A program made the translations under genes and the position numbers. Of a stretch of 64,000 nt of DNA, positions 10,304-22,105 are shown piece by piece. The DNA lies in contig OZ022509.1 of the NCBI GenBank assembly GCA_963989385.1, forward strand, positions 80,169,043 to 80,233,042. Reading direction: 5' to 3'. This DNA is from Ctena decussata (taxonomy: Eukaryota > Mollusca > Bivalvia > Lucinida > Lucinidae). The notes under the pieces are model-generated. The model did no database searches. It was not told where the DNA came from and saw only the letters and a program-made list of their open reading frames with translations. Position 1 is the stretch's first letter, and each line of letters starts with the position of its first letter.

Positions 10304-12603
10304 TTGGATTATACAGACGAACATGATATACCTGGGATGATTTTCTTTTCCGACTTTGAAAAGGCTTTTGACAGCGTAGACCACAATTACTTAATTCAAT
10401 GCTTAAAACATTTTAATTTTAGTGATAGTTGTATAAATTGGATAAAACTATTCTATAATGGTGCAAATAGCTGTCTTTCAAACAATCGTAATCTTTCCGA
10501 TTTCTTTCCTATACACCGTGGTGTAAGACAAGGCTGTCCCCTTTCCCCATATCTGTTCATAATATGATCGAACTTTTGTCATACCAGGTCACTAACAACA
10601 AAGATAGAAAAGGCATCCGTTTAGCAGGGCATGAAATAAAAGATTTACTATTGGCAGACGATGCATCATTCATTTTAGACGGATCAAAAAAGTCCTTTGA
10701 AACGTTAATAGATATTATGGATAATTTTAGCAATATCTCAGGAGGTATAAAGCTTAATGCAAAAAAATGTCAAATACTTCGAATTGGTTCATTAAAAATG
10801 ACAAACATAATATACCAAAAACATAGGAAGTTTCTTTGGAGTTCGACGGAAGCAAATTCTCTGGGAATGGTCTTTAAGACTAATAAAGATAATATCTTTG
10901 CTGCAAATTTAGAACCGAAAATAAAAGAATTCGAAACTTGTTTAAAACAGTGGCAGCACAGAAAACTAACATTAATGGGTAAAATAGTAGTCGTTAAAAA
11001 TCTAGCACTCCCAAAGCTTATTTACTCCCTTACTACACTTCGAAACCCTTCGGATGATACAATAAAACGAATTGAAAAACTTATGTTTAATTTCGTATGG
11101 GACGGTAAACTCGAAAAAATAAAATGCAACACTTTAAAACAAAATTATGAAAACGGAGGTTTGAAAATGATTGACTTAGAAAAAATTATTTGGTCACTCA
11201 AAGTAAGTTGGATAAAACGTATAACAGATCCAAAACATGATACTTTATTTAAGCAAATTTATATTAATCAATTAAAGGATTTTTGTTGTAACTTTACTTT
11301 GAATGTAATTTTTCAGAGGAAGACATACTGAAAACTTTTAAAGAAAATAGCTTCTTCATAGATGTTTTGATTGCGTGGTGTAAGCTTAATAAAAAAGACG
11401 TAATTCTGAGTTATTGTAATGAAATAATATGGAACAATTCACACATAAGAGCTGGTGGATGTACACTTCTGTTTAAAAAATGGTATCAGCTGGGAATTAA
11501 TTTTTTAAAAGATATATACGATCGTGAGAAGAAAACATTTTACTCATTCCAGAACTTGAAGGAAAATTATAAACTACCTGAAAATGACTTTTTAAAATAT
11601 ATTACGTTAATTAGTAGCATACCAATCGATTGGAAGGCAAATATAAAATTTGAAAATATGAACATTCCACGTACACCAACAATCTTTGACCAAATGTTAA
11701 CAGTCAAATAAACAAACAAATTCATCTATAATATGTTCCTCCACAAGATAAACATAGAAGACAAGAAATCTGAAACAAAGTGGAATAATTATTTTTCAAG
11801 TGATAATTTAAACTGGAAAGTTATTTACGTTACGCCAATAAAATCACTTATGGACATAAAAATTCGAAACTTCCAATATAAATTCCTACACAAAATTATA
11901 CCGACAAACCAGTTTTTATTACTGACCGTTCCAAGGCAGTAGTTCTGTTGTGGTTCTCTGTTGCCTGTTTTTGGTGTCAGAGTTTCTGTGATGTTTTACC
12001 TTATGTATGTTCTTATTATTTTTGGTTCGGTTTGGGTTGCTGAGTGACCACCTTTTGGGAACAAGCTGCTCACTCGGTTGGCCATATGTTCTCTGTATCT
12101 TGATTATTTGTAATCTTAGTTGTTTCCAACTATGGTTTGAGGGCTGGATTTGGATTTTGATTGTTTCAGTTCCTGGTCTTTGCATACTTTTTACTTTTAG
12201 CTAAATGTAACATAGTAAGTTCATTGCTCTGCGATTTTTGCACTATGGAAATAGAAACGACAGATCATCTTTTTGGGAGTGCATACATGTACAAAGCTTT
12301 TGGACGCAGTTATCTTCTCTCTTACAGGAAAATAATGTAAATATTGAACTAAACTTGAAAAAGATAGCTTTCGGTGAATGCCGGTTAATAACTCAACTAG
12401 ATACACAAGTTAAGAATTTCATTATATTTGTAGCAAAATATTTTATCTTCGCAAATAAGTATTCTAAAACGATACCGTCTTTGCAAGCTTTTAAATCATA
12501 TATATACTAGAAAATCCAAATAGAGAAGGAAATAGCCTTTAAAAACGACAAAATTGCCCACTCCGAAAATAAATGGAAAAACACTCAGCATATATTTATC
12601 TAA
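10304..12603 (+). pseudogene. Reverse transcriptase / C-terminal region of a LINE ORF2, disrupted
   Basis: Reverse transcriptase motifs run in order: FSDFEKAFDSVDH, then RGVRQGCPLSPYLF, then a catalytic block LLLADDAS, in which the usual aromatic-Ala-Asp-Asp is LADD. After a thumb/connector region the C-terminus has a zinc-knuckle-like CDFC…H…C block (about 12228-12290) with HLFWEC. Lesions: a frameshift at about 10564, where the frame ends in TGA just after the LFII of the palm; a second at about 11310; a stop at 11709; a 284-bp insertion at 11915; and an in-frame TAG at 12508, after which the frame continues 30 codons to TAA. It is dead and was probably already 5'-truncated on insertion. 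Confidence 0.8.
11915..12198 (+). mobile_element. 5'-truncated X repeat inserted into the LINE
   Basis: The sequence from 'ttactgaccgttccaag' to 'gtctttgcatactttttac' is nearly identical to 3841-4118, with a handful of substitutions in about 280 bp. It splits the LINE reading frame: protein before (…NQFL) and after (…CDFC) resumes in the same sense. It lacks the first ~145 bp of the 3691 copy, so it is 5'-truncated. T-rich sequence at both edges hides any target duplication. Confidence 0.75.
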
Positions 12604-13009
12604 TACTACACCAATCTTACAATCTTATCAATTGGAAGGCGGCAGACAGCTCACGATTTTTCTTAACAGGCAAACTCTCTCATTCTTTTTTTTCTCTCTC
12701 TCTTTTTCTCTTTCTCTCTCTCTCTCTCTGGTACCTGGACTCACTTTTCTGCTTCTTTGCCTCTTCTTCTCTCTCTCTCTCTCTTGCATCTTTAGTGTTA
12801 CTGTATCACACTGCGTAGCAAAATGCCTTGATAGCACATACCATACTTGTAAAACTTAGAAAAGATTAGTATTGTACATATACTGAATTCTGATGTTGCT
12901 TGCTTGCTTGTTCAACATAAATTTATGTATATTCTTGTGTATATATACATGCACTGTGTATTTTTTGTGCTATGTGATTCAGTAATAAAATTATATAACA
13001 AAAAAAGTT

Positions 13010-14745
13010 GTAACGTTTTGATCCACAGCGGCCACTGTCGTGCAGGAAGAGTGTTCATTTCTGCATAAATCTGTTTATTCAGTCATTTGCGTTAGTAATT
13101 AAGTGGTTTTGTCCATGCAAACTGGATATTTTTCAAAAAGTGATTTTTTACAAATTGTAGCGAAATGCTTAATTTTGTGAATTTTAAAAATGGGGATACT
13201 GCTGTTCATCGGCACATCCTGGATGTAATGTTAAGAATTTTGCCAAACCTTTTGATGGCTGAGTTGACTCTCATATCTGCCTATTTGGGGATGTAAATAG
13301 AACTGTAAGATTGTTTAGGGCTCTGAAGAAAATCAATAAAATGTAAGTGGCCGGTTAAAACTTTTGGCTAGTATATATGAATGGTTTCTAGAGCGTTTTG
13401 CTATGTGATTGTGGGCTTTTTATGTATCTGATGCGCATAGTAGCAGACGTGCCTTACTATACAAAGTAGTGTAGAAAAGCAATCAGCTGAAACTGATACA
13501 ACTACAGTATTTCTCAAAATTATTGAGAATTGCATTTTGGCACATAGTTGCTTGTTATACATGTTCAACAATGTTTTAAATGTGTAAAATACAATAAAAG
13601 AACCTCTTCTTCAAGTTTAATATACAAAAATGACAATATGATGCATTTATTTGCGTCAGTGGTAGGTAAGGATGGGCTAGGGTACACCCCTGTAAAAATA
13701 TGTCCCTTGATTTCAACTATGTTTTGCTATTCTACCTTTGTTAAAAATAGATTATCTCAGGTGTAAAAGTTTATTTTCTCCATATTTCATCATTTTTCAT
13801 CATCATCTACCTTATTAATGGCGCTTTTAATATTTTGCATGGTTTAATGTTACTGATTCCAGTTTCTGAGTCAGGGACTGGCTGGTATATGGTAAATAGA
13901 ATATTGAAGGCATCAGAAACAACAAAAAATCGGATCTGTTAGTGATCTGAACGGAATATTTTTGGCAAGGCATTGATAATCATGTCAAAACTCATATCCA
14001 TAAAAGCATGTTTACCGAGCCTTACAAACGATATGGTTTTGTGCCGTTTCCTGCTAGATGTGCAGAATAAGAATGAATCAGAGCAATATACGCTCTGTCA
14101 AAATTGTAATTTTCCCCGATTTCATGCACTTTTTCGAAACGAAGTCACGTGTTTGAAAGCCAGCAGCATCTATGGCTGACAAGCTCACATAAAATTCTGT
14201 TTTCTGTTTGCCAATACCTTATCACTAGTTGAGTAAACCATTCCAAAATCAACTGATTTGTCATCATCTTTTCCACAAATATTGATTTTATTTCGTAAGG
14301 ATACATAATTTTCCAGTCCGACAAAAACTCTCTGGGTGGCACAATTCAAGGGGAGATAACATTTTGTTACTCAAACATGTGAGTAATACTTGTATGCTAA
14401 AATGTTTATAGAGGGATGTTGTTAACTAAGTAAAAAAAGTAATTAAGTATGTACATGATCTGTAAACTATCAGTGCTTAATTTTCACTTTGCAAAAAATT
14501 CTCAATAATTTTAAGTAATACTATAAATTTTACCTCCTGCCAACGGCACCAAAAAGGAAATAAACAACAAAAAGAAACAATATTGGTAATTGGTACGAAA
14601 AGATAGCAAAATGAGCAGCTCTTTCCCAGGTAGGTTTGCCTGAAAAAAAGTTACTTACATAGAGTATACACGTATCTATTTGACCGGGTATCTGTATTCT
14701 ATTTTATGTACGAAACCGATCAAGGCAATAAATTCTAAACATGGT

Positions 14746-14746
<1 letters not shown>
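13010..14746. other. Apparently unique AT-rich DNA, no gene recognised
   Basis: No terminal motif, core repeat, tRNA-like head or convincing exon was found here. Short open frames lack supporting splice context. This could be intron of the plus-strand gene. Confidence 0.35.

Positions 14747-14776
<30 letters not shown>
14747..14776. repeat. Poly-T tract (about 30 T)
   Basis: An uninterrupted T run followed by GCAG. It could be a minus-strand poly-A tail of a short retroposed sequence or an unusually long pyrimidine tract; no retroposon body was recognised beside it. Confidence 0.8.
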
Positions 14777-14778
<2 letters not shown>

Positions 14779-14982
14779 AGATGACAGGTGTCCTTAGCAC
14801 GAGATTCAGTAGGATATCCTGAAATGAATTCTGAAGGAAGACCCTCTTAAAGCATAACACGTTTAATTCGGTGATCACTGTATTCCAGTAATAATGGTTT
14901 ATTTGTGTATCTCTCTTCATGTAAGAATTAGAGTACAACTAAGTACAATTGATATACATGTACTCGTTTTACTTTTGCACAG

Positions 14983-15189
14983 ATCAGATCCAGTGACTTC
15001 GTCATAACATTAGAAAATGAGACCGAAGTTTTGAAAGTCCTGGCTGATGGAATTAAGAAAATGAATGAAGCCTTGAGAAATGAGATTGATGTACTAACCA
15101 CTAGATTAGAAGATTCCGAAGAAAGAACACTCAACGAAACAGCAAAGCTTCGAGGAGATATCAAAGAGCAGGAAGAGTTGTCGGTTCAG
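14983..15189 (+). CDS. Candidate internal coding exon 2, coiled coil
   Basis: A strong acceptor (ttttacttttgcacag) ends at 14982 and the donor GGTTCAG|gttagt begins at 15190. The 207 nt are open, phase 0 at both ends, 69 residues. Residues about 10-60 have heptad-spaced Leu/Ile/Met in a Lys/Glu-rich background (for example LADGIKKMNEALRNEIDVL), indicating a coiled-coil helix. No catalytic or metal-binding motif. The length, phase and style match the exons at 2300 and 42300, so I infer one gene; the introns would be about 12.5 and 27 kb. It may be any coiled-coil scaffold or receptor-stalk protein; the family is not recognised. Confidence 0.55.
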
Positions 15190-15439
15190 GTTAGTGATTT
15201 CTCTCTTTTGTACAGATCTAAAGCACCTGTCCCCATAAAGAGCTAAAAAGGCGATTTGGTCCAAATTAGGTTCAAATTGTCGGACATTTATTAGCGGGCT
15301 TTTGCGAGGGACAAGGAGGTTTATGTGTAACCATTTGTGTGCGCCCGCATGCGCGTGTGAATTTGTGCGCGTGAGCAAATGAACAAGGACTCTACTGCGA
15401 TGATCTTTTCAGCTTGGCATTTAAGTCTGTTCAAAAATA

Positions 15440-16175
15440 AGAGTTTGCCCTGATGATTGTTGATGCTGATGGTTCTATAGTTCTGGCAGAGCTGTTAGAT
15501 GTTCTTTTTAGGGACTGCATATTTCAGCAGGTACGTGCATGGTATCAGCCATTCATCTTTTCTGCAGATCTTATAACAGATCTTTGTTAAAACATCTGTC
15601 ATGTTCTCTCCGCTTTACTGATCAAGTGCTGCTGATATATTACCACTTCCGACTGACTTCTTTTCACTGCTGCTATTGCAATCTTAACTTCCTCACGAAG
15701 GATTGATTGCAGAGGTTCTTCTTGGTGCTGCTTGCAGTTTAGAACTGCATTGTCACCACAACGCCAATGACTTATACAGTTCTTAACAATATTCTGTCCA
15801 TCTGCTGGGAATCTCTTGTTCTTCTGTTAGACATTCCTCACTCTTGTCCTGGATAGCAGCGGATCTTCCCTGGTTCTCTGAAATAAGATCTTAACCAGTT
15901 GATATTCTCTCTTGTTGTTATTTTTTTCAAGCAGTTTCTTTAGGGCCTTCCGAATCCTCTTTTTAGCTCCTCTGTACTATTTCGTCAGTGCTGATTCATA
16001 TCGCCTCATCTTCAGAATCCTTCTTCTCATTACAGATCCCAAGAACTCCTCTGGTGTCCAAAAGCGTTTCCCTTAGACTTTCCTTTATAGTTTATCATTG
16101 GCTGTTTCGGTCACTGCTATATTGCAGTGGTACTCATGATATTGGTGTCCTTGTCATCATCACTAAGACTGATGT
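15440..16175 (-). pseudogene. Degenerate endonuclease-reverse transcriptase LINE fragment
   Basis: Read on the minus strand and allowing several frameshifts and stops, recognisable pieces appear in order: a segment like NNNKREYQLVK, then AIQDKSEECLTEEQEIPSRW followed by TEYC, then GENMTDVLTKICYKI, then QLCQNYRTISI. These match, in order, the linker and early reverse transcriptase region of a widespread animal LINE protein often annotated as endonuclease-reverse transcriptase or craniofacial-development-protein-2-like (knowledge of the family, not a search). The palm catalytic region is absent. It lies antisense in what would be the intron after exon 2. Confidence 0.6.
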
Positions 16176-16439
16176 GTAGTCCATTACCTACATATTGCGG
16201 CCTGAAATGTACATTGCACAACTCAACTTTTCAAGGTCAAACCTCAGTTAGTTCCAGATTTTATATGTTTCCTGTTATGGCGTTTTCCAGTTTTCTTACA
16301 ATAAGGGTGTGTTTAGAGCTGTTTGAATTATTAAGACAAAACTTAATAGGCAAGGCAAGTGTCGCGTAAAATGCTAATCGCTCTTTTTTTACAGTAATAG
16401 AGTTTTGTCATTTTGAATAGTCTAATGTTTCGAAGAACT

Positions 16440-16620
16440 GCAGCGGACGTGGATTTTAATACAGTAAAACTGGTTTAAGCTCCAACCCTACCCGCCCGCA
16501 CAACACACACACACACAAACACACACAAACACACACACACACACACGTAATTTATTACTGACCGCTCCAAGACGGTACTTCTGTTGTGGTTTCCTCAATG
16601 CTACATGTTATTAAATGTCC
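16440..16620 (+). repeat. X repeat fragment with embedded CA microsatellite
   Basis: The X landmarks 'aaaactggtttaagctccaa' and 'aatttattactgaccgctcc' flank a (CA)n-type tract at about 16499-16546 that replaces the short C-rich spacer seen in other copies. The copy fades after 'acttctgttgtggtttcc'. Confidence 0.6.
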
Positions 16621-16879
16621 GCGCGTTGTGATAACGTCACCTGAATAGCTGCCTATTCTGCTTTCTGTTTTGTTTTGTTTTGCAATTTAAAGTGGAAAAT
16701 ATGTGAACTTATTGTTGATGCTGTTTTAAATTAGTGTATCTGAGTATAACCCGGGAATTTCCAGTATTTCCTGCCGTTCTTATAAAAATGAATATATATC
16801 CTGCCATCTGACATCTTTGCTTCTGACTGACTTCGGCTTTCCGTAGTTCCATCCTCCTGTTGTTCCGGGGTTCCTCCTT

Positions 16880-17130
16880 GACAGTAGGTACTTTGTGTCC
16901 GCAACTCCTCCTACAGTTCTTAAATAAACATTCTAAAACTTTGCTAGTTTCTTTGTCATTGTATGTAGATGTGCATATGACTTAGGGCTATGCTCGAATA
17001 TGTTTTACCGCTGTTTAGTCAGAAGCCCTTTAGAATAGGTACCTTGTGCGAGCAACTTCACTTACAGGTTTTTTGTGAATCATTCGGGAACTTTTCAGGC
17101 TCAATTGCATGACGGTGGGTCTGGCATTAG
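16880..17130 (+). repeat. ~180-bp core repeat, first segment
   Basis: Contains 'gtccgcaactcctcctacag', 'gatgtgcatatgacttaggg' and 'tttgtgaatcattcgggaac', all of which recur at 18.04-18.40 and 19.11-19.99 kb. The three segments look like one tandem-core element split by X copies and by a 74-bp array. Confidence 0.5.
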
Positions 17131-17279
17131 ACTTTATGAAAGCGCTATCTTAAACCTAACTTAATAATAACACAGATGGCGGGCGCCGGACACCTGTTCC
17201 GGGACGTCTTGGATCGGGCCCACCGTGGTTTAACTGGTAGGTTTCTTACGCTCCAGAATTTAGTGCTGCTATTTCTGTG

Positions 17280-17500
17280 AGTCCTCATGTTTGTTTACTT
17301 AGTTTTAATTTTGATTTATATGTTCCTGAGATATTCCTCTAATGAGCTAGGAATCTTCCACGCAAACCGAACATCTAAGTGTCTGAGGAACCAACGCAGG
17401 ACCAAAGGCTGGACCGCAAACCGATTAAGCAACTCAGTAATTTAATTGCTGACCGTCCCAAAGCTGCACTTTTATTTTGGTTCTTCTTAGCTGTTTCATG
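17280..17500 (+). repeat. X repeat copy (partial)
   Basis: Carries 'gcaaaccgaacatctaagtg', 'ccgattaagcaactcagtaa' and 'gctgaccgtcccaaagctg'. It is more diverged than the 3.7- and 11.9-kb copies. Confidence 0.5.
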
Positions 17501-17689
17501 TGTGGTTTGTCGCTTTTATTGTTTTGATATATGTTTTCTTTTTTATATGTGAAGGCTGCCCTGACAATAAAAAAATTAAAATAAGTAAACATAGATGTTT
17601 AATATTGTACGTATTATTTGTTCGTATTGCCTGGTTGGTTGGTGCTTTTTGTCAGACTGTTTTATGGGCGGCGGTTGTTTGTGTTGGGT

Positions 17690-18030
17690 TGAACAACTAA
17701 ATAATTGATGAACCAAGGCAGAACAAAGGGTGAGGGTTTGTCGACCACAAACCGATTAAACTCCCAAGTAATTTTATTACTAACCAGCCCAAGGCGGCAG
17801 GTTTGTTTTGGTTATTCAAGGTTATGTTGTGTGTTGTTGTTACTATGTTTTTATGATATATAGTTTGTGGTGGTCGGGCTAGCTCGTTGACCACTTACAT
17901 GGGAAATGGTTGCTCGCATGGCTGCCGCTGGTGTTGTCTTTGGTGGTGATTAATTCTGTGTTTCTTGCACACATGGTGTCTTTGGTTGGATATGGGATTG
18001 AATTGTGTCAGTTCTTGAGAATTTTCTTCT
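17690..18030 (+). repeat. X repeat copy (diverged)
   Basis: Carries 'aaaccgattaaactcccaag', 'ttattactaaccagcccaag' and the 3' part 'gggattgaattgtgtcagtt'. The last also appears at about 44940-44985 as an isolated fragment. Confidence 0.5.
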
Positions 18031-18039
18031 TTACTGAAA

Positions 18040-18400
18040 CTATTCTACGGTATCTTAATATGCATGGGACTTATAGGTTTTGATTGGATATTTCTCCACC
18101 ACTTTATTTGCATTGCAAACTTAGTTATTTTTCAGTAGCAGAAAACCTATTGCATGGGACACCTTCTACATTTTTTTTCATTTTTTCCTGAATCATTCTG
18201 AAACTATGCATTTTTATTTTTCATGGTCTATAGATGTGCATGTAATTTAGGTTTTATGCTCGAATACATTTTATTACTTTTTTGTCTTTGCGAACTTCGT
18301 CATTTAAAGCATCAGAATACCTATTAAGTTGGCACCTTGTGTTCGCAATTTCTCTTACAGATTTTCAAGAACCATTTCGAATTTCTTTTGTTTTTCAGCT
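18040..18400 (+). repeat. ~180-bp core repeat, second segment
   Basis: About two copies; 'gaatcattctgaaac' near 18190 and a diverged match near 18370 set the spacing. Landmarks: 'gcgaacttcgtcattt' and 'gctcgaatacatttta'. Confidence 0.5.
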
Positions 18401-18666
18401 GCCAAAAGGTAGTCCATTTACTTTCCCCGTAATTTGGCATACATGGGGGGTCGGGGAGGACCATCTTTGCAAAACATACACGTGAAGTTATGATAAGTTT
18501 CATATAAAACAATTATATTGTTTCAGTAGCACTGTAAATATTCCAAAACTTGGGACACCGAAAACAAATTTGTTATGTCGCAAAAGTGGAAAGCTTTGAT
18601 TTACAATGCAGAAATAGGTCCAAAAATGCAGATGGAACAACAATCTGATATGTGTCTGCACTATCT

Positions 18667-19040
18667 GCTCTGACATGTCCGTACCAGCACTAAGAGCGTC
18701 TACAGTGGCATACCTAAAACCAAGTGCTTACCCATACCCTGCTCTGACATGTCCGTACCAGCACTAAGAGCGTCTACTGTGGCATACCTAAAACCAAGTG
18801 CTTACCCATACCCTGCTCTGACATGTCCGTACCAGCACTAAGAGCGTCTACAGTGGCATACCTAAAACCAAGTGCTTACCCATACTCTGCTCTGACATGT
18901 CCGTACCAGCACTAAGAGCGTCTACTGTGGCATACCTGAAACCAAATGCTTACCCATACTCTGCTCTGACATGTCCGTACCAGCACTAATAGCGTCTACT
19001 GTGGCATACCTGAAACCAAATGCTTACCCATACATATAGC
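18667..19040 (+). repeat. 74-bp tandem array, five copies
   Basis: GCTCTGACATGTCCGTACCA recurs at 18667, 18741, 18815, 18889 and 18963, exactly 74 bp apart, with few differences between copies. Low divergence suggests recent expansion. A G run (about 19062-19072) follows. Confidence 0.9.
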
Positions 19041-19109
19041 ACTGTTGCCTCAAACAATTGGGGGGGGGGGGAAGAAACATTGAGCTAAGTTAAATGGTGT
19101 AGGCTTATA

Positions 19110-19990
19110 TCCGAATGTGTCAAAGAGCAGTCTAATGTCCCACAGATGTGTCAGATAAACATTTCGAAACTTTGCAGGCTTCTTTTACATGGTCATTAAA
19201 TAGGCATATGACACTGAAGTTGTGCTCTGATAATTTACTACCTTTTTTTTGGTTTGAGAGCTTAGTCATTTTTCGCAATTGGAAGGCCTATTGAATATGA
19301 GCCTTGTGATTGCAACAGCTTCTGTAGTTTTGGTACATTGAAGGCTTCTCTTAGATGGTCAGTCTCTAGATGTGCATGTGTATAAAATTAATGCAACTCA
19401 CCTGTCGATATGCATGTGACTTATGGGGTATGCTGTGTTTTCTTTCACCACTTTTTTGCATTGCAAACTTTGTCATTTTCAGCATCAGAAGACCAATTGA
19501 ATGGGTACCCTGTGTGCGCAATTCCTCCTACAGTTTTTCATGAATCATTCTGAAACTTTGCAGGCTTTTTTTTCCATGGTCTATAGATATGAATATGACT
19601 TAGGGGTTACGCTCAAATACATTTTTTACTTTTTGGCTTTGCGAACTTCGTCATTTTTCAGCATCTGAAGACCTGCTAAGTAGACAATTTGAGTGTGCAA
19701 TTTCTTTTACATTTTTTGTGAACTATTCAAAAAACTTTGCAGGCTTCGTTTTCATTTTTATTAGATTTGCATGTCAGGATGAAGTTGTGCTCTGATAATT
19801 TGTACTACATATTTTTGCTTTGCAAACTTAGTCATTTTTCTACATTGGAAGACATATTGAGTAGAAACCTTGTGTGTGCAACTACATGCACTTCTGTAGT
19901 CTCTTGGTGTGCATCTGGCGGTCTTTAGATATGCATGTGACAACTGCTTCTGTATTCTCTTAATTCGCATATGGCGATCTTTAGATATCT
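19110..19990 (+). repeat. ~180-bp core repeat, third segment, grading into the 56-bp minisatellite motif
   Basis: Several diverged cores carry 'ttgcgaacttcgtcattttt' and 'aaactttgcaggcttc'. From about 19890 the sequence adopts the motif of the 56-bp minisatellite ('cttctgtagtctcttggtgt', 'tctggcggtctttagatat'). Confidence 0.5.
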
Positions 19991-19994
19991 GTCA

Positions 19995-21360
19995 CACGGC
20001 TCCCTTTGGTTTGGGGGGACAAAATGGGGGAGGGAGCAAATTTTTTGGGGGGTTCACTGTGTGAGTGCACTTCGCTTGACCAGGTTGTGGGGAATTTAGC
20101 TCAAGCTGAGACTGGTAGCACACAGGACCTTTTTGTTGTTGTGCTCCTATATTAAACAGTTCTGTGAAAGTTGTCCCCCTTTGTTTGGGACACCGGTGAC
20201 AGTTTAAAGACTCAGATCAGAATGTGACTCTGAGCCTCAGAAAATTGCAATGTCATCATAATAACTTCAAGACAGATTTTTCAGTTTCTGAATTTTGAAT
20301 TTTATTAACTTAACTAAAACGCGATGGATGCAGACTAATTCATTTTGGATCCTAAAATGTTCCTTAAGCACTTTTCACAAATAGTCCTAAATGTCATTTA
20401 ATCACTAATCACAAATTTCCGTTGATCCTCCTACAGTCATTAACACTGAATTTCGAAATTGTCCTTGTATTCACGCAAAAGTCCTAAAACACTGTTTACT
20501 CTAATTGTCCTGAACACGATGTCTTCAGCATATAATTTTCCAAAACAAATGTTCATCACCTTATACCATTTACTTTCACTGTCCTAATTTACTGCTCAAA
20601 AACTTTCTGTTTATGCATTTAAAATTATTTCCGTCCCTTTCACTTTCAATACCAGTTCCTAAAATTTACAACTCCTAAGTTAACACATCACAGTTTAAAC
20701 TAAGCTCTAAGATCTTCACAAAAATTTGTAAGTCTCTACACAGAACCAAATTAGAAGTCAAACGGTCTATGCAGGGTCTACATTGTAAAATCTTATGTTC
20801 CCAGTTTCGTATTCAGATCAAGACTGTCCTGTTTCACTACCAGAGTCAGAATGTCAGGCCAACCTAAATTTAGTGTCTCCCAAAATTTTTTCCTTTTTCC
20901 ATTAACCTTTTTCCATTAACCAATAAATTATTTTCTTACATTCAACCAATCGTTAGAAGTCTGTAATATCCAATGAAAGTTTCTGTTAGAAGTTTCTGCT
21001 CAAGGTGCCAAATGGTCCCCCTGAGTTAATTCAAGCCAAACTGCTAAAAAACAAGTTACCTACAATATCAAAAGGGCTTCACTTTCCTGAGTGACAGCAA
21101 TTTCTTAAATTAACAATTTAATTGTCTGCCAAACTAAGCTAGAAGCCAGAGTTGACAAGAGTTAACCAAGTTGATGCCTAATAGCTTTGTTTGTTAATAA
21201 GTGTTAAAAGTTTCAAAGACTAAAATCAAGCTCAACTACTCTTGCAAATGACACAGGTGATAACCTTTCAGTCATCAAAGCCAAACAATCTCAAAACTTG
21301 TCAAAAATATAGTCTTTGATGAACAAATATCCTGGGAAATAATGAAATCTGAATTGCTGA
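19995..21360. other. No feature recognised
   Basis: AT-rich sequence with no exon, tandem repeat or terminal motif that I could support. A G-rich patch lies at about 20010-20055. Confidence 0.3.
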
Positions 21361-21363
21361 AAT

Positions 21364-22105
21364 CTTAAGAGTAATTCTCTGTAAGCACCAAAAAATTGCA
21401 ATAGGGGGTGAAAATGACATATCTCAGATTTTGATGAAAATTAGTGTCTTTTTTGCTTATGTCAAGTGATGAACAAAAATACAATTTTTTCTCAAATCAA
21501 ACTGTCCGTTTCCATGGCAACGAGGATTTTCTGTTTTTTGGCCTAATTTGGTGATTTTTCATATAAAAAATGCCAGATTTGACACCAACTGTATTGACAG
21601 TATTTCTCAACAAATGCTATTGACTTTCATGTCTTTTAAAAGCCCCATGTAAGTGCTGTGTACGGATAGAATAAAAATTCTTTATATTGCTATGGTCAAG
21701 GAACTGGTGACCTTGACTTCTATCTAGTAAAGCATCCCTTTAAAAATATCAAAAATTGGCCAATTTTGAAAGCACTTTGTTAGAAAATGCGGCTATAGAT
21801 TTTTTTCATTCTCCTGGTACAGAGAGTATAACACCTAGCTCTGAATATATAAAAAAAATTGGAGATGGTATGTTTTTTAAATTGAAAATAATTTTCTTTG
21901 AATTTAGTCACCGTCAGGAAAATCAGAAGAAACTGTGATAGCAGAAAATCTGTTATAAGAGATAATATCTGGAGAATGTCAAGCAAATATGAGCAAAAAT
22001 ACAAATAGATACATTGAATACAGTAGAGGGAAGTTACATAAATACTTTTCTCATTCAGAAGTATGCTTAAAATTTACAATTTGGGGTGCAATTACCCCAC
22101 CCACT
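21364..22105 (+). repeat. Left arm of a ~7-kb-spaced long inverted repeat
   Basis: The arm runs from 'cttaagagtaattctctgta' to 'gggtgcaattaccccaccca'. Its reverse complement, diverged but collinear, occupies about 27705-28446: shared blocks include 'attctctgtaagcaccaaaa', 'ccatggcaacga' and 'tagtcaccgtcaggaaaatc'. It may be the terminal inverted repeats of a large DNA transposon or two oppositely oriented copies of one dispersed element. Confidence 0.65.

Larger units (their letters stand above)
10288..13010 (+). mobile_element. 5'-truncated L1/Tx1-like non-LTR retrotransposon
   Basis: Only the second half of the reverse transcriptase onward remains; the endonuclease and first open frame are absent. 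Coding remnants end with a stop at 12601-12603. A 3' untranslated stretch includes a TC-rich tract at about 12686-12783, an AATAAA-type signal in 'cagtaataaaattatata' and a short A run ending near 13008. The 5' truncation and A-tail are standard for target-primed reverse transcription. It is split at 11915-12198 by an X repeat. Assignment rests on protein motifs, not a database search. Confidence 0.75.

Noticed and set aside
15031..15246. Coding frame continuing past the donor at 15190
   Set aside because: The frame runs on for 19 codons to a stop, but a strong donor (CAG|gttagt) and the loss of heptad pattern indicate that it is intron.
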